Assembly (NCBI RefSeq): GCF_036898095.1
Contig: NC_090746.1
Span: 51,105,569 to 51,169,568, forward strand
Length of the DNA: 64,000 bases
Direction: 5' to 3'
DNA from: Palaemon carinicauda
Lineage: Eukaryota; Arthropoda; Malacostraca; Decapoda; Palaemonidae
The notes below the pieces were generated by a model, which worked only from the letters and a program-made list of their open reading frames with translations, made no database searches and was not told the origin of the DNA. Shown in pieces: positions 11,411 through 23,125 of the stretch (positions are counted from its first letter, which is position 1; each line of letters starts with the position of its first letter). The translations under genes were made by a program, and so were the position numbers.

Positions 11411-12347
11411 CGGATTTTGAGCGAAGCGAAAAATCTATTTTTGGGTGAGATAGCCATGTCGTCCTGATGGAAGGTTCCTTCAGTAGCTTCCTAGGGTATA
11501 ATTAACTACAGTGGATATTCCCAGAGAATTAAACTAAAGGTTATCACAGAATTCTAACTTCTGGTGCGAGTACCCTAAAGGTTTCCCTCTAGGATATCGT
11601 ATATCAACAGGGGACGCTTGTATGAACACGCCACATAGCTATCTGCACCCCATATAGAGTTAACACTTCGATATGGAAAGGTGGCTGAGTAACTGAGGAG
11701 CCGTTCCAAAGTTACTCTCATCCGTGGCTACTTTTGGTACTCGAGACGTAAACAAACGGGCGCCATTGCTAAATGACGTCACGTCCATCCTCATCCTGAG
11801 CTCAGCTCCTACCAATCTCCGCGATACAATAGGTCAGGGAGGGGCCTGAAAGGCTGAACTAGATTAGACGGGAGGGTCCATCAGGACGACATGGCTATCT
11901 CACCCAAAAATAGATTTTTCGCTTCGCTCAAAATCCGTTTTTTGGGCTCAAGCCATATCATCCTGATGGAAGTGTACCAGAGAATTAATGTATCGTGGAT
12001 TTTTTCCCCTTTAATCCAAGCGCCAAGGGCTTTGAACAGTATTATAGTACATGTCCATACCAGAGATTCTATGATGAACTGGTTTCCTGCCCCCCTGGCA
12101 GGGAAGTCCTGGTGGACAATAGGAACATCTCGAAGCGATCATTGAAGAACTACTCACCCGGTGGTGAGATCATGCTGGTCTCGGAGACAGGACAAAGGTT
12201 AATATTCGAGTAGGAATATTATCAAAGCATAAGTAAGTATATAACATAATTATTACTCACCTGGTGGAGAGATCATGCTGGTCTCGGAGACAGGACAAAG
12301 GTTAATATTCGAGTAGGAATATTACCAAGGCATAAGTGAGTATATAA
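11411..12347 (-). repeat. Duplicated right end (ITR + ICR + 3' UTR start) next to copy B
   Basis: A 527-bp segment 11411-11937 (CGGATTTT to AAAATCCG) matches 12348-12874 at equal length and with very few differences. It is followed by about 320 bp matching 12875-13195. The unit then repeats an internal block at 12258-12347. It is therefore a second, near-identical right terminus attached in tandem to the right end of copy B, and it includes its own ICR (11878-11969). Confidence 0.8.
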
Positions 12348-12734
12348 CGGATTTTGAGCGAAGCGAAAAATCTATTTTTGGGTGAGATAGACATGTCATC
12401 CTGATGGAAGGTTCCTTCAGTAGCTTCCTAGGGTATATTTAACTACAGTGGATATTCCCAGAGAATTAAACTAAAGGTTATCACAGAATTCTAACTTCTG
12501 GTGCGAGTACCCTAAAGGTTTCCCTCTAGGATATCGTATATCAACAGGGGACGCATGTATGAACACGCCACATAGCTATCTGCACCCCATATAGAGTTAA
12601 CACTTCGATATGGAAAGGTGGCTGAGTAACTGAGGAGCCGTTCCAAAGTTACTCTCATCCGTGGCTACTTTTGGTACTCGAGACGTAAACAAACGGGCGC
12701 CATTGCTAAATGACGTCACGTCCATCCTCATCCT
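12348..12734 (-). repeat. Right inverted terminal repeat of copy B
   Basis: About 387 bp, nearly identical in inverted orientation to 20826-21183, plus the 27-bp outer cap. Contains the GACGTCACGTCC block at the inner edge. Confidence 0.85.
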
Positions 12735-12814
12735 GAGCTCAGCTCCTACCAATCTCCGCGATACAGTAGGTCAGGGAGGGGCCTGAAAGGCTGAACTAGA
12801 ATAGACGGGAGGGT

Positions 12815-12906
12815 CCATCAGGACGACATGGCTATCTCACCCAAAAATAGATTTTTCGCTTCGCTCAAAATCCGTTTTTTGGGCTCAAGCCATGTCGTCC
12901 TGATGG
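12815..12906 (-). repeat. ICR of copy B
   Basis: 92 bp flanked by inverted CCATCAGGACGACATGG and CCATGTCGTCCTGATGG. One half complements the capped right end, the other the TTTTTGGGCTCAAGCC left end. Confidence 0.8.
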
Positions 12907-13666
12907 AAGTGTACCAGAGAATTAATGTATCGTGGATTTTTTTTTCCCCTTTAATCCAAGTGCCAAAGGCTTCGAACAGTATTATAGTACTTGTCCTTTC
13001 CAGAGATTCTATGATGAACTGGTTTCCTGCCCCCCTGGCAGGGAAGTCCTGGTGGACAATAGGAACATCTCCAAGCGATCATTGAAGAACTACTCACCCG
13101 GTGGAGAGATCATGCTGGTCTCGGAGACAGGACAAAGGTTAATATTCGAGTAGGAATATTATCAAGGCATTAGTGATTATATAACATAATTACTTATATT
13201 ATTCTTTAGATCATCATTAAAGAGGTAAATGAAACTATAACAATCATGTATTTCTTAATAAGGAATAGGAGCGAAAGGAGACGCACATGGTAATAAAATA
13301 GACATTTTATTTTTAAGATTGCAGATCATTATGGAAGTAATTACAATAATGATTATAGAATTTATTTACAGTAATGAAGAATAATGTACATAGAAATGAA
13401 AGACGGTGATCTTGAGTCTGAAAAGGAAAGTTTGCTTTTTAAAAACACAAGTTCCCAGAGGAACGCCAGTCTTTTAAAGTTCAAATGAAAAACACTCCAT
13501 GCCCTAGGGCATGTGGCACGCATGTAAATTTCTATGACATTTCACCTTGGTAAAGAAGAGTCTATTAGAAACACCAAGTGTCCATTAAATCACTATGTAT
13601 CACGATAGGGTCAACACAGGCACCCGTAGAGTTAGAGTCCCAAGTAACTCACTGTTCTATGCAGAT
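12907..13666 (-). other. 3' UTR of copy B
   Basis: Non-coding; homologous to the 3' UTRs of copies A and C. No gene is seen. Confidence 0.65.
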
Positions 13667-14883
13667 TTAAGCAGCAGGTTTCATAACACTACCTGCAGCT
13701 ACCACGAAATGTTTCACTTCGTGCACTTGTTTTGCGTAGTGCTTGAAGAAAACGCACAATGATTTCCAGCCTGTAAAGCTCTTGAGGCTTTCGAAATCCA
13801 TACTCTGGAAGAAATTCAGAGAAGAAGCGACTTTCCTAGGATCGTGACCTGCGGGTGTACTGTCAGGATCCGCTCTGCGAATGAAGTAGGTGATTTTCGC
13901 TCTTAGTTGTTTCAGTGACAGGTCGCTACCCGATGTTTCTCCTTTGAAGAGTTGTCTTCCACCGAAGTCTGAAGTTCTTCGAAGATAGACCTTAAGACTC
14001 TCCACTGGGCATAGAGAGACATCTTCCTTAAGGGGGCAGATTCTCCAAGGGCCCCATCTCTTGGTGGGTAGTTCATTCTTGGTGAGAAACGTCGGATCGG
14101 GGAAGAGGGTAAGATCTCCTGTCTCGGCGAACAGGATATGACCCTCTTCTCTTGATAATGCCACTATTTCACTGACTCGGGCTCCCGAGGCGAGAGCAAA
14201 AAGGAAGATAACTTTTTGAGTCAGGTCTTTCAGAGGGCACGAATCGTTGTCCAGGCTAGAAGCAAAATGGAGCACCTTGTCCAGGAACCAGGAGATAGGT
14301 TTTTTTGGAGGTGCTGGGCGTAGTCTAGCGCATGCCTTTGGCAGTTTATTGAAGATATCACTGGACAGATCAATCTGGAAGGCGTATAGGAGTGGTCTAG
14401 TCAAGGCCGATTTACAAGTGGAAATCATGTTGGCCGCTAAGCCTTGTCCATGAAGGTGAATGAAGAAGGACATGCAAAAATTAATGGTGATTTCCGTAGG
14501 ATTTTTTGCCTTGACGAAGGGAACCCACTTTTTCCAGGAAGATTCGTACTGCCTTCTGGTAGACTCTGTCTTGTACTCCTCGAGGAAGTCTAAGCTTTTC
14601 TTCGAGATCCCAAACCTTTTCTTTGCGGCTAAGGAGAGAAAATCATGAGATGAAGGTCCCTGACTTTCAGTGATGAAGCGAAGACAGTCGACTTCTGTAC
14701 TTGTTGAGAGAGGACTGGGACCGGTAGGGGGATCAGGGTGGGCTGCAGCTCCAGGACCAGGGGATACCAATTGCTCCGGGGCCACTTGGGAGCCACTAGG
14801 GCCGCTGTCCCTTTGAAGGTTCTCAGTTTGGATAGGACTTTCAGCAGAAGGTTGGGAGGAGGGAACAGGTAGATCTTGGACCA
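13667..14883 (-). CDS. Tyrosine recombinase of copy B (open)
   Basis: About 405 codons, uninterrupted, ending MKPAA-stop. The first recognisable residues are VVQDLPVP; the Met of the other copies is Val here (ATG to GTG), and the frame is open much further upstream, so the start is uncertain. The core-binding part includes RRQYESSWKKW and HLHGQGLAAN. Catalytic residues are visible: Arg in ASGARVSEIVAL, HxxR in HDPRKVASS, Tyr in VFFKHYAKQ. Family role: site-specific insertion of a circular DNA intermediate in the nucleus. It overlaps the 3' end of the RT frame by about 250 bp, the compact layout usual for DIRS elements. The only element ORF in the window with all three recognisable catalytic boxes and no internal stop. 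With RT and gag broken, the copy could act only in trans. Confidence 0.85.
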
Positions 14884-16617
14884 CCTGTTCCAATCCAGGG
14901 ACATGGCGTCCACCGCTTCTGCCTTGGGGTCCTCGTACGGGGCCACATATCGAGGAAGTTGATTGTTGTCGCTCATCGCGAAGAGATCGATCTGAAGTTC
15001 CGGGACTTGGTGAGAGATGAAGGAGAATGATCTTGCGTCTAGAGACCATTCCGACTCTATTGGGGTTGTCCTTGATAGAGCGTCCGCTGTCACGTTGCGG
15101 AATCCTTGTAGGTGAACTGCAGACAGGTGCCATTTCTTCCTTTCTGCCAAACGAAAGATAGGGAGAAGCACCTGATTTATCTGGGGCGATCTCGAGCCCT
15201 GACGATTGAGACATCTGACTACCACCGACTTGTCCAGAGTCAGACGGATGTGGATCGAGGGAGGCGGGGAGAGTTTCTTCAGGGTGAGAAGAACCGCCAT
15301 GGCCTCCAAGATGTTGATGTGAAACGTCTTGAATAGGGGAGACCATGTCCCTTGAACCTGCTGTTGGTGGGAGTGACCTCCCCAACCCTCCAGTGAAGGG
15401 TTCGTGTGGATGTTGATCGATGGAGGCGGGTGTTGAAGAGGGATGGACCTTTTCAAGGCCTTTGCTTCTGACCATGGCTTTAAAAGTAAGCGAAGTCTGT
15501 TCGGAAGCCTTCTCTTGAGGTCTCTTCGAGCGATGGATGCGAATCGTCTCCAGACTCCCGTGGCATCCTTTAGCTGTGCGCGAAGCACTGGGTTTGTCAC
15601 TGAGGCGAACTGTAGAGAGCCGAGAACTTGTTCTTGTTGGCGTCTTGAGATCCGTTTGGATTTTAAAAGCCTTCTGACAGACCCTGCTATTTCCTTCCTT
15701 TTCTTCTGTGGAATGGAAAGGCGGTGTGACTGAAGGTCCCAATGGATTCCCAACCATTGGAACTTCTGAGCTGGAGAGAGGCGAGATTTCTCGGCGTTTA
15801 TCTTGAAACCCAGATGCTCTAGGAACTGGGTGACTTTGTTGCAGGCTCTCAGACAATCTTTTGGCAATGTCGACCAGACTAGCCAGTCGTCTAGGTAGGC
15901 CATCACTAGGACGCCCTGAAGACGTAGCTGTTGGATGATTGCGTCTGCCAGCTTGGTGAAGATTCGTGGAGCCACGTTGAGCCCGAAGGGCATGTTCCTG
16001 AAGGCGTAACTTTTCCTTTGGAGTCGAAATCCTAGGTAGGAGGAAGCGTAGTGATTCATTGGAATGTGCCAGTAGGCATCCGCCAGGTCTATGGAGACCG
16101 CGTAGGCCCTGTGAGGCAGAAGGGTCCTTATTTGTTGCAAAGTCAGCATCTTGAATTTATTGTTCACAATGAACTTGTTGAGAGGGGACAAGTCTAGAAT
16201 GACTCTGAGTTTGTCTCAGTCTTTCTTGGGAACACAAAAGAGTCTCCCTTGGAACCTGGTTGACTTTACCCTCTTGATCACCTTCTTGTTCAAGAGTTCC
16301 AGGACATATTCTTCCAGGAGGGGGGTTGACTGTTGGAAGAATTGCTGGAAGGATGGGGGTGGTTGAGTCCAGCTCCAGCCCAGTCCTTTCTTGACGATGT
16401 TGTGTGCCCAAGGATCGAAGGTCCAACGATCTTGGAATTGGCGGAGTCTTCCTCCCACTGGAAGCACTTCATTGCTTCTGGTGTCCCGAGGGTTTGCCAC
16501 CTCGGCCGCTAGCTCCCCTTCCTCCTCTGCCTCTGGAGGGACGGCGAGAAGAATCTCTGCCGGAGCCTCTGCCTGAGCCCCTACCTCTGGGACGAAAGGT
16601 AGTAGAATGTTGCTCAT
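14629..16617 (-). pseudogene. Reverse transcriptase/RNase H of copy B, one nonsense codon
   Basis: RT with LFCVPKKD, VILDL-like motif, SIDLADAYWHIPM, and intact catalytic MAYLDDWLVW. RNase H follows, but its first acidic motif reads HTNPSLEGWGGH where copies A and C have HTD, so the catalytic Asp is Asn. NILEAMAVL and LTLDKSVVV are kept. The C-terminal tail (DLFAMSDN, SLDWNRWSKIYLFPPP) is well conserved among copies. An in-frame TGA in KKD-stop-DKL near 16214-16216 (a Ser codon elsewhere) is the only frame break. Its end runs through the start of the recombinase in another frame. Confidence 0.85.
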
Positions 16618-18380
16618 AGGCAGGGGTGAAGATCAATGACTGCGACACCATCGGCTGGGGGACTAGTTGAAAGGTCTGTTGTGGCTGTGTGGCCACTTAG
16701 GGTCTAGGTTTTGAGGATTTCCTCTTAGGCTGAGGGCCATCATCCTGAGAGGATTTCCTCTTTTGGGACATACACCACTTGTGGAGAAGGTTCCGGTTCT
16801 CCGTGGCAGCTTTGTCCACTATCTCTTTCACCAAGGTGGACGGGAAGAGATGTTTGCCCCAGATGTTGGAGGAAATCAGTCTCCGGGGTTCGTGTTTAAC
16901 CGTTGCACTGGCGAATACGAATTCCCTGCAGGCTCTGCGAGCCCTAGCAAAACTGTACAGATCCTTGGTCACAGTCGCCAGGTGTGACTTAGCAAGGACC
17001 ATGTAAAGTCCGGGACTCTGGTGTCCCCGGCCATGAGTTCTAGCTGTACCTGATGTGACAGCGAAGCGGCGAGTCTCTCCTTAGTATCCTGTTCCCTACG
17101 AAGGAGATGATCATTCAGTCATGGGAGGTCCTCGTTGAACTGACGACCAGCCACATCAGGTTCTAGTTTCCCTACCATGAAAGTAAGCTGGATGTCTTTC
17201 CAGTACCTGTCATCGGGGGAAGAGTGAGGGAGAAGGGTCTGCACTCCTCCAGTGCAGGGCAAGGCTTCCCTTCCTCCACAGCCTTCATGACCGCTTGGAA
17301 GGCCTTTTCAACGAAGGGGAAGGTCGTAGTAGCTGGAGCAACAAAGGTTGGATGCTTCTTGCTCAGCGCTGGCATCTTGGAGTTTGTGAAACCCCGACTC
17401 TTCACTGCTTGAGCTAGCATAGCTTGGGCCTTCGCGAGATCGAACACTATCACTTCCTTAGGTTCGGTCTCTTCTTTTGAGGCTGGTTCGGACCTGAGCC
17501 GGACGTAACAGTCTAGATAAGCCTCAAAGTTTGGGAAGATCTCCACTTCTTCCAGAAGAATAGAGCCAACCCTTTCACTAATGAAGATTTTGCCAGTAGT
17601 GATTGGCATATGCTCGGCGTATCTCCAAGGGTTAGCTTCAGAGCAGGTGGGGAGGTCCTTAACCAAAATCTTTTTCGGTTGTTTGAAGCCGACGAGAGTC
17701 GTCCGTAATTGTTCCTGGGTCTCTCTTAGCTTCTTGTTCATGAGGGCTTCAAGCATTCTGAAGACCTCTTGAGTGGCTGATGGAAGAGGGTCCGGGGTGG
17801 CAGAAGTCGAAGGAACAGGTTCCTCGGACGGCACTGGAATTGCTGGGGGAGCTGGAGCGACCTCGTTCTCCGAGTCAGGGTATTCCACCTGATCTTCCTC
17901 ATAGTCGAGCTCTTCGCCCATGAGGTTCTTCTCCGTCTCTTCAGACACCTCCGACATACGTTCCACGTTGTCAGAATCAAGATGGCACTCACGCATGGAC
18001 TGTGCCATGACAATGTCGGGTTCAACCACTATTTGGACGGTGGGAATTTGTTCTCGAGGGATCACCGAGGCCTTGGATGCTTTCGGAAAAAGCAATGCCC
18101 TCAAATCTTCATTGGGAATTTACAGTGCAGAGGCATTCTTTTGGAAGCCTCGCACCCATTTGCGCAGCTTCTCTCTAGCGATGTCCCTTACCTTCGTGGT
18201 AGGAGGATCGTTGAACGCCTCGTCAAGAAGACTCTTGCAGACTGAACAGTTCTGCGGATCCCAGAATTTAAGGTTGCCTTTCTTGGCGGCGCAGGGGGCG
18301 TGGTTCCGGCACGCCTTGTGCCCGTAGAAGTCCGGGTGCTTAACTCCACAGAAGTTGCTTTCACACTTCACATACTCCTC
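16469..18380 (-). pseudogene. gag of copy B, several lesions
   Basis: The exon starts after an intact acceptor (TTTTACAG, 18381-18388 on the minus strand). It has the Cys/His module (C-x4-C, HPDFYGHKACRNHAPC, WDPQNCSVC), acidic linker, NPWRYAEHMPITTG domain and Arg/Gly-rich tail. Lesions: TAA at about 18120, a one-base frameshift near 17215 (LTLPP followed by MTG where others read DDK), and a TAA near 16697 with loss of about 15 residues of the QFPAPATP segment. Likely the nucleocapsid-type structural protein in intact relatives. Confidence 0.75.
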
Positions 18381-19119
18381 CTGTAAAAGAAAGAGATCAT
18401 GAGTACATGGAAGGCATAAGAATGACTTACATTACTCTAGACTTAAGAATAACTTAATCTATAATAGCATATTAATATATGTTCAATATTGATGAGCAGG
18501 AAGGGAAGTAGATAGACACATACTTGTGAATCCTGCGCAGCCGGTTACCGTAACCTTATCCGTAGACAATTCCTTAGGACCCGAGGGTCTCAAATGAGGG
18601 AAAATCCGTATGGATGAGCCAAGCTTGGCTTCCTAAAAAGGAATTGTCCGCAGAATGTAAAAGGATCTGAGATCACTCAGAGCCTTGGGGGAGTGGGGAA
18701 AATAGGATAAACCCCTTAGTAAAATGTAGGTTCCGGCAATCGACTGCACTGAGATGCACAGAATATGCTGGAAATGTTGTAATGTGCAATCAAACAGCAT
18801 AGCCACTATATTAGTTGGTATAACAATACCAATATGGAGGTGGCCAGGCTATCTGGCTGCATCAGATTGACTGCCGGCGTGTTGCCGGCAGCCCAGGAAG
18901 GGGTACATGTCCCTTAGCACCTCATTAGGGGGCGCCGACAGACCGACGGCACGCCGGAGGCCGGTCCTGCAGGGTGGAAAACATCAAGGAGGACACACTG
19001 AGCAACCGAGATGGACAATACCACAGTGGCGACCGCCGGCACAGCGGCGGATCACCGGCAGGGCGGCGGTCTCCGGCAGCCGGAGGCTGACGTCATGGTG
19101 AACCTTAGTTCAATTCATA

Positions 19120-19191
<72 letters not shown>

Positions 19192-20825
19192 GACGGATAC
19201 CTAGACTGCCGGCAATCAATGCCGGCAGGTGGGCGGAATACTCCGGCAGTCAGCCAGCTGTCGCTAGGTAAATATAAGGGGTGGGACGTCGGCGGAATGT
19301 CGACGGAAGGCGGCAGCCTCCGGCAGGCGGTAGGCTGACGTCGTAGAGGGGAGGTATCTTATGAATAGAGGTCACCTGAGGAAGTGATGGTTATCGCCGG
19401 CAGTAGAGGCGGCAAGGGACCGGCACCATGATAGAGAGAGAGAAAGGTAAGGAGGGATGGGAGGGGTAATATCCTATACCCCTCCGGCATCCCTCCGGAG
19501 AGAGTGCACTCATGATAGGAGTAGGTACTCCTAACATCCAGCGGGAGTGGGCCGGCAGACGGCCGGGAGCCTGAGGTAACCCAAGGGAGGGGTAGAGAGC
19601 ACTCAAAGAGGGGGAATCCTTCGCCGGCAGGACCCCCGCCGGCAACCACCCTTATAGAACGCTATGAAGGGTATGTGTACTAGAGCGGCCAGCTCAGCAG
19701 GAGAACAAGGTTAGCCCTACCACTCCACCCAAGGGAGGAGTTGTAGGATCGAGGACAGGGGTGTGTAGGCAGGCCTACACCAAAGGGATAGAGTGGGGAG
19801 GGAGAAGTAGGGGTCTTTCGTAAGTGGGTAGACTCTGTATGAGAGAGGCCACCAAGGCAAGGGAGAACACTCCCTAACGTAGGATAGGTAGCCCAGGTCA
19901 GGTACAGTACTTATGTACTGTCCTAAACTATAATAAGCCAGAGTCTGCCCCAGAGCTTAACCTAGATTAGGAGGACCAACTTCTAGGCTAGGAAGGCCTG
20001 AAAAGACACATCACTAGTTGCAGGGAGGAAGGAGTAACTCAACCAAGTGCAACTGGGGAAGGGCAGAGCCCTTCCTAATGTCTCAGGCACGACCCTAGGG
20101 GGGCTTCATTCCCTTAGGGTAGGCTGAGAAGCGATAAATACTCTGGGTGAAGACAAGATTCTTCCTATTATAGAATAAGGGAAAAGCAAGGCTACCCAGA
20201 GGGAATTACCCGAAGGTAAGGGGAATTGGAAGCATGCAAGGGTTCCTACACTAAGTTAGGAGGGGGTTGGTACACAAACCAACTCAGTCCCTTGTATGGT
20301 CCCCGAATGCGAAAACACCTACATCACAGTAACTAGTATGTTTAACAATGCCAAAATCTTCATAACTTAACTTAGGAACACTGATATATATCATGCATTA
20401 AAGTGAGCAATAGGCTGTCAAGCCTAGGGGCTAGGCTAGCGATCTAGTATGGGGTCGATCAACGACCGTAGTCTAACGAGCGCTAAAACACGATATAATG
20501 ATTTCCTAGCTATGAAGACTAAATAACTAATAATATTAATTAGTTAAAGGACCGGAGTAGGCTGTTCTGGCTAACTAAATAAAGCATGCAATGTGAACAG
20601 CGACGCCGTCATGGCGCGTCCGGTATCGGCACAGCTCCGCCACAAAACACAATATTTTAGGAAAAATAGAAGTTACTTTACGGCCAGAGCTTATTTAAAC
20701 AATACTGGGACCTGGTACTCAACTTTCCAGAAGAAGGCGAGGCTGAAGGCTGCGACATAACGGCGATGTAAGCAGATAAAAGAGGCACTTGGGAAAAATC
20801 CGACAGCGTAGGAGCTACAGGCGAA
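18381..20825 (-). other. Leader of copy B
   Basis: Non-coding; aligns with the leader of copy A, including GCCGGCA-rich blocks (18870-19090, 19200-19420, 19560-19650) and the TAGGTTAGG-type stretch. It differs by a (TA)n run where A has expanded GC repeats. A GTATGT donor-like site near 18520 on the element strand and the acceptor at gag suggest a short intron. Confidence 0.6.
19122..19188. repeat. (TA)n microsatellite
   Basis: About 33 dinucleotide repeats within the leader of copy B. Confidence 0.95.
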
Positions 20826-21183
20826 AGGATGAGGACGGACGTGACGTCATTTAGCAATGGCGCCCGTTTGTTTACGTCTCGAGTACCAAAAGTAGCCACG
20901 GATGAGAGTAACTTTGGAACGGCTCCTCAGTTACTCAGCCACCTTTTCATATCGAAGTGTTAACTCTATATGGGGTGCAGATAGCTATGTGGCGTGTTCA
21001 TACATGCGTCCCCTGTTGATATACGATATCCTAGAGGGAAACCTTTAGGGTACTCGCACCAGAAGTTAGAATTCTGTGATAACCTTTAGTTTAATTCTCT
21101 GGGAATATCCACTGTAGTTAAATATACCCTAGGAAGCTACTGAAGGAACCTTCCATCAGGACGACATGGCTTGAGCCCAAAAA
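20826..21183 (-). repeat. Left inverted terminal repeat of copy B
   Basis: About 358 bp, the inverted partner of 12348-12734. The outer end reads GGCTTGAGCCCAAAAA on the plus strand, without the cap seen on the right end. Confidence 0.85.
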
Positions 21184-21848
21184 TGAAGACTAAATAACTA
21201 AAGATTTATCTCAGTTAAAAGGCCGGGAAAGGCTGTTCTGGCTAACCAAATAACGCATGCAAGCGAACAGCAGCGCCGTAAATGGCGTCCCGGGGCAAGG
21301 CACAGCTCGGCCACAAAACACAAGATTTTAGCGTAAAAAATATACTCGACGGCCAGAGCTTATTTAAACAATACAAGAACCTGGTACTCAGCTTTCAAGA
21401 AGAAGGCGTAGCAGAAGGCTGAGACATCTTGAAGGATGCACACAAAAAACAGCGATAAAGGGAAACAAACCAAAGGGTGTTATCGCTACTGAATTCGGAA
21501 TGAAGCGGGCGGACGTGACGTCACGCAGCTGCGAGTATCGTATCAGTGACGAAGGGAGAGTAACTTTGGAACGGTACCTCAGTTACCTCCCACATTCCCT
21601 CGCCACATCTCCCCCTCGAAGCGTAAACGCTAGGTGGGGTGCAGATGGCCATGTGACGTGCTAATGCATGCGTCCCCTGTTGATATACAATATTCTAAAG
21701 GGATAACCCTTAGAATACTCACTCCAGAAGTTAGAATTCTGTGAAAACCTTTAGTTTAATTCTCTGGGAATATTTTAGTAGTTATATATATCCAAAGGAA
21801 GCTACTGAAGGAACCTTCCATCAGGACGACATGGCTTGAGCCCAAAAA
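21184..21848 (-). mobile_element. Displaced left end of copy A (leader + left ITR)
   Basis: Begins TGAAGACTAAATAAC, the continuation of the leader cut at 11410. It ends in the left ITR 21496-21848, whose variants match 2694-3073 and not copy B. It closes with GGCTTGAGCCCAAAAA. Confidence 0.8.
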
Positions 21849-22705
21849 TGCCTATATCTTCATTATATAAAATAACACTAAGAACGCTTATTATATCATG
21901 CAAGAAGTAAACATGAACACTAGGCTATCGAGCCTAGGGGCTAGGCTAGCAATCTAGCTTAAGGTTAGGCTAACACTAGTCGCCTAAAACGAATACTAAT
22001 GGCGTAATATAACTAATTCCTAGCAATGAAGACTAAATAATTAATGCTGATAATTAGTTATAAGACCGGGAAGGTTGCTCTGGCTAACTAAATAAAGCAT
22101 GCGAGGTGAGCAACAGCGTCGCAACATGACGCCTCCGGTCGGGGCAAAGCTCAGCCACAAAACACAAGAATTAAAGATAAAAAGTCGTTACTTTACAGCT
22201 GGAGCTTATTTATACAATACAAGAATATGGTACTCAACTTTCCAGAAGAAGGCGAGGCTGAAGATTGCGGCATGATGCAATTAAATAGCGAACACTGGGA
22301 AAAACACTCTGCTCAGGTACGCTACAGAACAAAGAAATGGAGCGCGTGGATGTGACGTAAACCAAGATGGCGGCCAGCTATGGCGGCCGTTTGTTTACAT
22401 CGCTAGGTACCGTAACAGTAACGCAGGAGGAGAGTTTTGAAACGGCTCCTCCTAATACTTGCCACACTTCCCCCTCGAAGCGTAAACGCTATGTGGGGTG
22501 CAGATAGCTATGTGGCGTGTCAAGAATACGTCCCCTGTTATTATACGACATCAAATAGGGAAACCTTATGGGTACTCGCGTCAGAAGTTAGAATTCTGTG
22601 AAACCTTTAGTTAATTTTCTGGGAATATCTAGTGTAGTCATATATACCCTCAGGAAGCTAGTGAAGGAACCTTCCATCAGGACGTCATGGCTTGAGCCCA
22701 AAAAA
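21849..22705 (-). mobile_element. Left-end fragment of a third minus-strand DIRS copy
   Basis: Leader sequence starting TGCCTATATCTTCATT, followed by a left ITR ending TTGAGCCCAAAAA at about 22705. The matching body is not adjacent, so this is an orphan left end or the outer remnant of another nested copy. No coding region. Confidence 0.7.
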
Positions 22706-22718
22706 TACTGTAGTAAAA

Positions 22719-23125
22719 CGGATTTTGAGCGAAGCGAAGAATTTATTTTTGGGTAAGATAGCCATGTCGTCCTGATGGAAGGTTCCTTCAGTAGCTTCCT
22801 AAGGGTATATATGACCACAGTAGATATTCCCAGAGAATTAAACTAAAGGTTTTACAGAATTCTAACTTCTGGCGCGAGTACCCATAAAGTTTCCCTTTAG
22901 GATATCGTATAACAACAGGGGACGTATGCTTGACACGCCACATAGCTATCTGCACCCCACATAGCGTTTACACTTCGAGGGGGAATAGTGGCAAGTTATG
23001 GGAGGAGCCGTTACAAAATTCTCCTCCTCCGTTACTGTTTTGGTACTCGGCGACGTCAACATCCGGTCGCCCTGTTGGCCGCCATCTTGGATGACGCCGC
23101 CGGAGCGCGCCATTGTCATTCCTTT
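22719..23125 (+). repeat. Left inverted terminal repeat of copy C
   Basis: Matches 30193-30485 in inverted orientation up to GCGCGCCATTGTCATTCC. It also belongs to the large palindrome formed with 21849-22705. Confidence 0.75.

Larger units (their letters stand above)
12348..21183 (-). mobile_element. DIRS-type retrotransposon copy B, full structure
   Basis: Element sense is minus: left ITR 20826-21183, leader with putative intron, gag, RT/RNase H, tyrosine recombinase, 3' UTR, ICR 12815-12906, right ITR 12348-12734; about 8.8 kb. It sits inside the leader of copy A. The left end is TTTTTGGGCTCAAGCC; the right end has the extra cap beginning CGGATTTTGAGCG. gag and RT have nonsense and frameshift changes, the recombinase is open. 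The most complete copy in the window for defining the family's architecture. Confidence 0.85.
2694..21848 (-). mobile_element. DIRS-type retrotransposon copy A (interrupted by copy B)
   Basis: Order in element sense (minus strand): left ITR 21496-21848, leader 21184-21495 and 8748-11410, gag, RT/RNase H, tyrosine recombinase, 3' UTR, internal complementary region 3152-3236, right ITR 2694-3073. The leader is split: 11401-11410 (TCCTAATAAA) resumes at 21184 (TGAAGACTAAAT), a join seen uninterrupted in copy B near 20507 and near 22020. The two ITR halves share diagnostic variants (for example the TCCAAAGG / CCTTTGGA block) that copy B lacks, so they belong to one element. Joined length is about 9.4 kb. 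No target-site duplication is seen, as expected for tyrosine-recombinase insertion. Coding frames are broken. Confidence 0.8.

Noticed and set aside
11411..12874. Two independent 527-bp MITEs with 58-bp terminal inverted repeats
   Set aside because: Each such unit lies directly at the 3' end of an element in fixed orientation and matches the inverted left end, so right ITR plus ICR is the better reading.
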